In this document: piece after piece, positions 6,609 through 9,117 of the stretch
Layout of the letters: each line of letters starts with the position of its first letter
Position numbering within the stretch: the first letter of the stretch is position 1
DNA from: an uncultured Ruminococcus sp.
GTDB taxonomy: Bacteria; Bacillota; Clostridia; Oscillospirales; Ruminococcaceae
Length of the DNA: 9,117 nt
Assembly: GCA_947176685.1 (NCBI GenBank)
Contig: CAMWRL010000067.1
Span: forward strand, 1 to 9,117
Direction of reading: 5' to 3'
Made by a program: the position numbers and the translations under genes
Notes under the pieces: model-generated
Databases searched by the model: none
Told to the model about the DNA's origin: nothing
Seen by the model: only the letters and a program-made list of their open reading frames with translations

Positions 6609-6720
6609 ATATTATAATCTCAAAAAATCTGACGTTTATCTCGATACCGAAAAGTCAAAAAATTTTACAATAACTGTTGACGGTGTGACGTACTCCGGAA
6701 ATCTTACCGAAAAGCAATAA
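6586..6720 (+). pseudogene. Out-of-frame C-terminal extension of the M15 peptidase gene
   Basis: In the +1 frame, the 44 codons from TCC at 6586 read SSVTDDFYKYYNLKK-like sequence (after Ser-141), then SDVYLDTEKSKNFTITVDG and VTYSGNLTEKQ, ending at TAA 6718-6720. The segment has a coding-like composition (DDFYKYYNL, then a beta-hairpin-like TITVDGVTYSG). It joins in-frame to T140-S141 if one T is dropped, and it stops 12 bp before the terminator stem. I read it as the original C-terminus of the preceding gene, not a separate gene: it has no start codon or ribosome site of its own. Confidence 0.65.
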
Positions 6721-6732
6721 CTTCAGACGCAG

Positions 6733-6774
6733 AAAACCGCTGTAAATCGGGTTAAACCGAAGTACAGCGGTTTT
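6733..6774. terminator. Bidirectional terminator between the M15 gene and tRNA-Arg
   Basis: Twelve-bp stem AAAACCGCTGTA / TACAGCGGTTTT (6733-6744, 6763-6774), a 2x2 internal loop, then an inner stem TCGG / CCGA with loop GTTAAA. The plus strand continues TTTTGTTT, the minus strand TTTTCTG. It sits 12 bp after the TAA at 6720 and 5 bp from the tRNA CCA end, so it serves both convergent units. Confidence 0.85.
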
Positions 6775-6779
6775 GTTTC

Positions 6780-6854
6780 TGGTACGCCTGACAGGATTCG
6801 AACCTGCGCACATGGCGTCGGAGGCCAATGCTCTATCCCCTGAGCTACAGGCGC
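6780..6854 (-). tRNA. tRNA-Arg (anticodon CCG), CCA encoded
   Basis: On the minus strand a full cloverleaf can be drawn. Acceptor GCGCCTG pairs with CAGGCGT (G1-U72 wobble); the D-arm is GCTC/GAGC; the anticodon arm TTGGC-CTCCGAC-GCCAT gives CCG at positions 34-36, with U33 and A37; the variable loop has 4 nt; the T-arm is GCAGG-TTCGAAT-CCTGT. The discriminator is A, and CCA is genomically encoded at 6782-6780. Anticodon-stem pair 27-43 is a U-U mismatch. The mature body without CCA is 72 nt. It reads the arginine codon CGG. Confidence 0.95.
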
Positions 6855-6873
6855 ATAAAAATTATCCTATATT

Positions 6874-6902
6874 ATTATAACACAAACTCTTGCAAATTGC
6901 AA
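6874..6902 (-). promoter_or_regulatory. Promoter of the tRNA-Arg gene
   Basis: On the minus strand: TTGCAA (6902-6897), a 17-bp spacer and TATAAT (6879-6874), with an extended TG in TGTTATAAT. The start would be near 6867, about 13 nt before the mature tRNA 5' end. It interlocks with the divergent promoter at 6890-6918. Confidence 0.8.
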
Positions 6903-6903
6903 G
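6889..6903. repeat. Palindrome CTTGCAAATTGCAAG carrying both -35 elements
   Basis: Two 7-bp arms around one central base. Each arm holds a self-complementary TTGCAA. The left copy is the -35 of the plus-strand promoter and the right copy that of the minus-strand promoter, each exactly 17 bp from its own TATAAT. Confidence 0.8.
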
Positions 6904-6918
6904 CGTTTATGATATAAT
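6890..6918 (+). promoter_or_regulatory. Promoter of the permuted papain-fold gene
   Basis: On the plus strand: TTGCAA (6890-6895), a 17-bp spacer and TATAAT (6913-6918), with an extended TG in TGATATAAT. The start would be near 6925, giving a leader of about 23 nt before the ATG at 6948. It shares 13 bp with the tRNA promoter running the other way. Confidence 0.8.
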
Positions 6919-6947
6919 TATAAAAGAATTTTTTCAGGGGGGACATT

Positions 6948-7499
6948 ATGAACGAATATATATACCTAATTATGGCTCAGACCGGTACTGCTCCGGCACG
7001 ATTTTTCAGATTCTTTACACGGAAACCCTTTAATCATGTATCGCTTTCCGGAGATATAAAGCTGTCAGAAATGTACAGTTTCTGCCGTACATATACACCT
7101 TTTCCAATTCCTGCAACCTTTAACCGTGAAATAGTCGGAGAAGGTACTCTGGGACAGTTTGAATCAATACCTTGCGAAATATACCGCATACCCGTTACTT
7201 CTGAACAGAAACAGTTATATAATCAGGTAATCAACCACTTCGCACGCAACAGACGCATTTACTCCTACAATCTGCTCGGACTTGTTGCTGTTTATTTCAA
7301 CGTTGAGTGGAAACGTGAACACAGATTTGTCTGTTCGCAGTTCGTGGCTTACACTATGGACAAAATCGGTATTCCTCTTGAAAAGCCCTTTTGTCTGTAC
7401 AAACCCGACGACTTCCGCAACTTTCCAAACGCTACTCTCATATATTCCGGCGAACTGAATCACTTCTACTATAATATGCAGTCAAAGATTATCGCATAA
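6948..7499 (+). CDS. Permuted papain-fold (NlpC/P60-superfamily, YiiX-like) protein
   Basis: 183 residues without signal peptide or clear transmembrane helix. The N-terminus YIYLIMAQTGTAPARFFRFFTRKPFNHVSLS and the later EHRFVCSQFVAYTMDKIGI follow the order seen in circularly permuted NlpC/P60-type proteins (YiiX/LRAT group), where the catalytic His (H30, in NHVSLS) precedes the catalytic Cys (C129, in VCSQFV). Family members act as cysteine hydrolases or acyltransferases; the substrate here is unknown, with cell-wall peptide or lipid as candidates. AGGGGGG at 6936-6942 lies 5 nt before the ATG. Its last 18 bp overlap the convergent gene at 7482-7820, with no terminator between them. Superfamily assignment is from motif order only, so moderately sure. 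Confidence 0.75.
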   Translation: MNEYIYLIMAQTGTAPARFFRFFTRKPFNHVSLSGDIKLSEMYSFCRTYTPFPIPATFNREIVGEGTLGQFESIPCEIYRIPVTSEQKQLYNQVINHFARNRRIYSYNLLGLVAVYFNVEWKREHRFVCSQFVAYTMDKIGIPLEKPFCLYKPDDFRNFPNATLIYSGELNHFYYNMQSKIIA

Positions 7500-7820
7500 C
7501 ATATGCAGAAATTCATTGTCCATATATTTCCCGAACAAGGATATGCAGTACGCCGCCGCCCTTATGTCGTCCGGCGAAATAAGGTACGCTGTAAAATAAA
7601 ACTTACTGTCAGGCGATAATATTTCCGTGCTGAAACTCACCTCGTTTTCCAGAACGCTTACAGATGCTTTATTTCCGTTTATGACTATGCTTGCCGGAGT
7701 TATCTTTTCTCCGGACAGTCTGTTATATGAGTTGCTGCAAGACTCAAGAAACATATACACTCCGGCAGTCAGAAGAAGATATATGAATATCACTCTGACT
7801 GCTGATTTTTTTATACCCAA
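7482..7820 (-). CDS. Small membrane-anchored protein coupled to spoIIP, function unknown
   Basis: 112 residues. A basic start (GIKKSAVR) is followed by one hydrophobic helix (about 9-26), then a probably extracytoplasmic part with a Val/Ser-rich beta-like segment (ASIVINGNKASVSVLENEVSFSTEI) and C-terminal Cys residues at 92 and 109. Cys-28 follows FLES, which does not fit a lipobox well. I do not recognise the family. The start is TTG (7820-7818), chosen because GAGGG (7834-7830, inside the last spoIIP codons) lies 9 nt upstream and only 2 bp separate it from the spoIIP stop, implying translational coupling. Its 3' end overlaps the convergent papain-fold gene by 18 bp. Co-transcription suggests mother-cell expression during sporulation (inference). 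Confidence 0.65.
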   Translation of the reverse strand: MGIKKSAVRVIFIYLLLTAGVYMFLESCSNSYNRLSGEKITPASIVINGNKASVSVLENEVSFSTEILSPDSKFYFTAYLISPDDIRAAAYCISLFGKYMDNEFLHMLCDNL

Positions 7821-7822
7821 AA

Positions 7823-8977
7823 TTAATTTCCCTCTTTCATTGAATTAAGTAACCGTCCCAGCGAACTGCCGATAAGCTGTCCGGAATACTGCGCCTGCTC
7901 CAGAGTATTTCCGTGCGAACCCACTTCAATAAGCAGACTGCCTGTTGTCAAATCCTGATTATAGTGACGATAATCAAAAAGTATCGGTCTTGTCAGTCCG
8001 GCATAGTCATTTTCAAGTCTTTCCTGCAAACGACATGCAAAATGAAAATTTTTCATAAAGTCCGGCATTCCCAAAGTGCCGTCATCACAACCGGATATTA
8101 TCATAATCTGTGCAGCTTCTTTTCCGTCTACCTCCACAAACGGCTGATATGCCACTCCCTCACCTGAAACTGCGTCCCTGTGAATGTCCAGAACCACTTT
8201 AATACTGGGATACTGTTCAAGTATTGGGAGAATAGTTTCCCTGCTCCTGCTGTAAGAGCCGTTATATGACGGATAATCGTGGATTTCCTTTGCGTGGACA
8301 ACACCTATCCCCTGCGCTTCAAGTTCCGCTTGTATGGCGTTTCCGACCATAATCATATTTTTAGTCTCGTCAGTTGTACGGTAGTTGAAGTTTGCGTCAT
8401 AAAAGTCCCTCACATATGGTTCAAAGCTTTCCGTTGTGTGAGTATGGTATATAAGTACAAGCGGTTGAGCAGTATCTTCTATAGTAAAATCAGCTCCGCA
8501 CCGGCTTTCAGACAACAATGTCTCATTCGGAATGGAAGTCTGATTATTAACCTGTCCGCCGTTGTCAAGGTTAAAAAAAGTGTTTCCGCTGTACTGTCCA
8601 TAAGTTGTCCGCACTATTGAGCCTCCGGCTGTCCAGAAGTTTTCCGCCGGATAAGGCTTGTCACCCATATTTTCCGGCACGGCTTCCAACGGGCTTTCGG
8701 TTTCCGTGAGAACGTCCGTACTTTCTTCTTTTTCTTCGTCTGTCCCATAGCCTTCGGATATTCTGAAACTTTCCCTTGTGGTTGTCTGGGTGGTGGTTTC
8801 AGTAAATTCGGTAACGGATGTACTTCTGTTTCCGTCAATGCTTATACTGCCCATTTTATCGAAAAATCTCATAATTTTCGGAATCCCTCTGACCGAAACG
8901 GCTGTTACCGCCGGAATCATCAGCAATACAAGTATTTTCACGACAGCAATTATTTTTCTTTTCTTGTGACGGGTCAT
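7823..8977 (-). CDS. spoIIP: Stage II sporulation protein P (peptidoglycan hydrolase)
   Basis: 384 residues, close to the usual SpoIIP length. SpoIIP is a mother-cell membrane amidase/endopeptidase that works with SpoIID and SpoIIM to thin the septum and drive engulfment of the forespore. A transmembrane helix (about 9-28) is followed by a Thr/Glu-rich linker (52-100) and the catalytic domain (about 170-378): LVLIYHTHTTESF (H178, H180, E183), VVLDIHRDAV (D264, H266, D268), MIISGCDDGT and SLLIEVGSHGNTLEQA (E351). These conserved His/Glu/Asp residues are the known metal and catalytic positions of the family. GAGGTG (8983-8988) lies 5 nt before the ATG. The small downstream gene starts 2 bp after its stop. 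A SigE-type promoter precedes it, as expected for this gene. Confidence 0.95.
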   Translation of the reverse strand: MTRHKKRKIIAVVKILVLLMIPAVTAVSVRGIPKIMRFFDKMGSISIDGNRSTSVTEFTETTTQTTTRESFRISEGYGTDEEKEESTDVLTETESPLEAVPENMGDKPYPAENFWTAGGSIVRTTYGQYSGNTFFNLDNGGQVNNQTSIPNETLLSESRCGADFTIEDTAQPLVLIYHTHTTESFEPYVRDFYDANFNYRTTDETKNMIMVGNAIQAELEAQGIGVVHAKEIHDYPSYNGSYSRSRETILPILEQYPSIKVVLDIHRDAVSGEGVAYQPFVEVDGKEAAQIMIISGCDDGTLGMPDFMKNFHFACRLQERLENDYAGLTRPILFDYRHYNQDLTTGSLLIEVGSHGNTLEQAQYSGQLIGSSLGRLLNSMKEGN

Positions 8978-9010
8978 TTACTCACCTCATTATTATTTCC
9001 TTTTCAACAA

Positions 9011-9039
9011 ATTATATTCCTGTTTGTCCGGAAATATTT
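9011..9039 (-). promoter_or_regulatory. SigE-type (mother-cell) promoter of spoIIP
   Basis: On the minus strand: AAATATT (9039-9033), a 14-bp spacer and AATATAAT (9018-9011). This compares with the Bacillus SigE pattern KMATATT-N14-CATACAMT: six of seven at -35, exact spacing and six of eight at -10. The start would fall near 9004, 26 nt before the ATG. SigE control of spoIIP is established in Bacillus, which supports the call. A sigma-A reading of the same TATAAT lacks a -35. Confidence 0.55.
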
Positions 9040-9060
9040 CTGCTGCGGACGGCATATTAT
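9032..9060 (+). promoter_or_regulatory. Possible divergent SigE-like promoter of the 9078 gene
   Basis: The palindrome GAAATATTTC (9031-9040) also gives AAATATT on the plus strand (9032-9038), and 14 bp later stands CATATTAT (9053-9060), six of eight against the SigE -10. The predicted start (about 9067) would fall at the edge of the ribosome site (9066-9071), leaving an unusually short leader, so this is less secure than its minus-strand twin. Confidence 0.3.
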
Positions 9061-9077
9061 TTAATGAGGTGATTTTT

Positions 9078-9117
9078 ATGTATGATGGAACTGAAAGTTT
9101 AAGGCATAGAATAGAGA
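9078..9117 (+). CDS. Start of an unidentified gene, cut by the window edge
   Basis: ATG at 9078 with GAGGTG (9066-9071) 6 nt upstream, then MYDGTESLRHRIE to the window end. Thirteen codons are too few to identify a family. It is divergent from spoIIP. In Bacillus the germination protease gene gpr neighbours spoIIP, but that gene is co-oriented and this peptide does not clearly match it. Confidence 0.6.
   Translation, partial: MYDGTESLRHRIE

Noticed and set aside
8614..8838. Minus-strand 74-codon frame rich in Lys and Pro inside spoIIP
   Set aside because: It is an alternate frame of the Thr/Glu-rich linker of spoIIP; composition is low-complexity and no separate ribosome site is seen.
1..9117. 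CRISPR array, insertion sequence, integrase or phage genes
   Set aside because: No regularly spaced direct repeats, transposase-like frames or terminal inverted repeats were seen; the tRNA-Arg has no adjacent integrase and no second copy of its 3' end.

Overview
The window looks like chromosomal DNA from a low-G+C, anaerobic, fibre-degrading Firmicute close to Ruminococcus (Oscillospiraceae). Three things point there. A secreted xylanase carries a type I dockerin, the mark of a cellulosome, in a domain order I recall from R. flavefaciens enzymes. Two endospore genes are present (a sigma-G-type sigma factor and spoIIP). Promoters and Shine-Dalgarno sites are typically firmicute (TTGACA/TATAAT with extended TGn -10 elements, AGGAGG-type ribosome sites). 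Genus assignment is inference; Firmicute and spore-lineage assignment is well supported.

Layout. 61-834 (-) encodes the late forespore sigma factor SigG. A divergent regulatory region (835-1061) leads into a two-component system on the + strand: an OmpR/PhoB-type response regulator (1062-1739) and its sensor kinase (1736-3445), coupled by an ATGA overlap and closed by a strong hairpin terminator. Converging on it is a large secreted enzyme (3621-5768, -): signal peptide, GH11 xylanase, CBM22-like module, dockerin, CE4 deacetylase. A 390-bp AT-rich divergent region separates it from a small M15-type peptidase gene (6162, +) that appears to carry a one-base frameshift near 6585; its lost C-terminus continues to 6720, right before a terminator shared with a convergent tRNA-Arg(CCG) gene (6780-6854, -). 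The tRNA promoter interlocks back-to-back with the promoter of a permuted papain-fold cysteine hydrolase-like gene (6948-7499, +). That gene overlaps, tail to tail, a small membrane-anchored protein gene (7482-7820, -), which is translationally coupled to spoIIP (7823-8977, -). The window ends in the first 13 codons of another + strand gene (9078 onward).

How the genes fit together. SigG and SpoIIP belong to the endospore programme: SpoIIP degrades septal and engulfment peptidoglycan in the mother cell, and SigG runs late forespore transcription. The xylanase/esterase belongs to extracellular xylan breakdown on the cellulosome. The two-component system is a plausible sensor of an extracellular cue, but nothing in the sequence ties it to the xylanase beyond position. 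The M15 and permuted-papain proteins may act on cell wall or related substrates, without a demonstrated link to sporulation.

I see no CRISPR array, transposon, integrase or phage module, and no clearly undescribed multi-gene system. The most interesting signals are at DNA level: two divergent promoter pairs built on palindromic -35 regions, a perfect 18-bp palindrome in the xylanase leader, an orphan terminator-like hairpin in the xylanase/M15 gap, a cluster of TTGTCT half-sites around the two-component promoters, and the frameshifted M15 gene.
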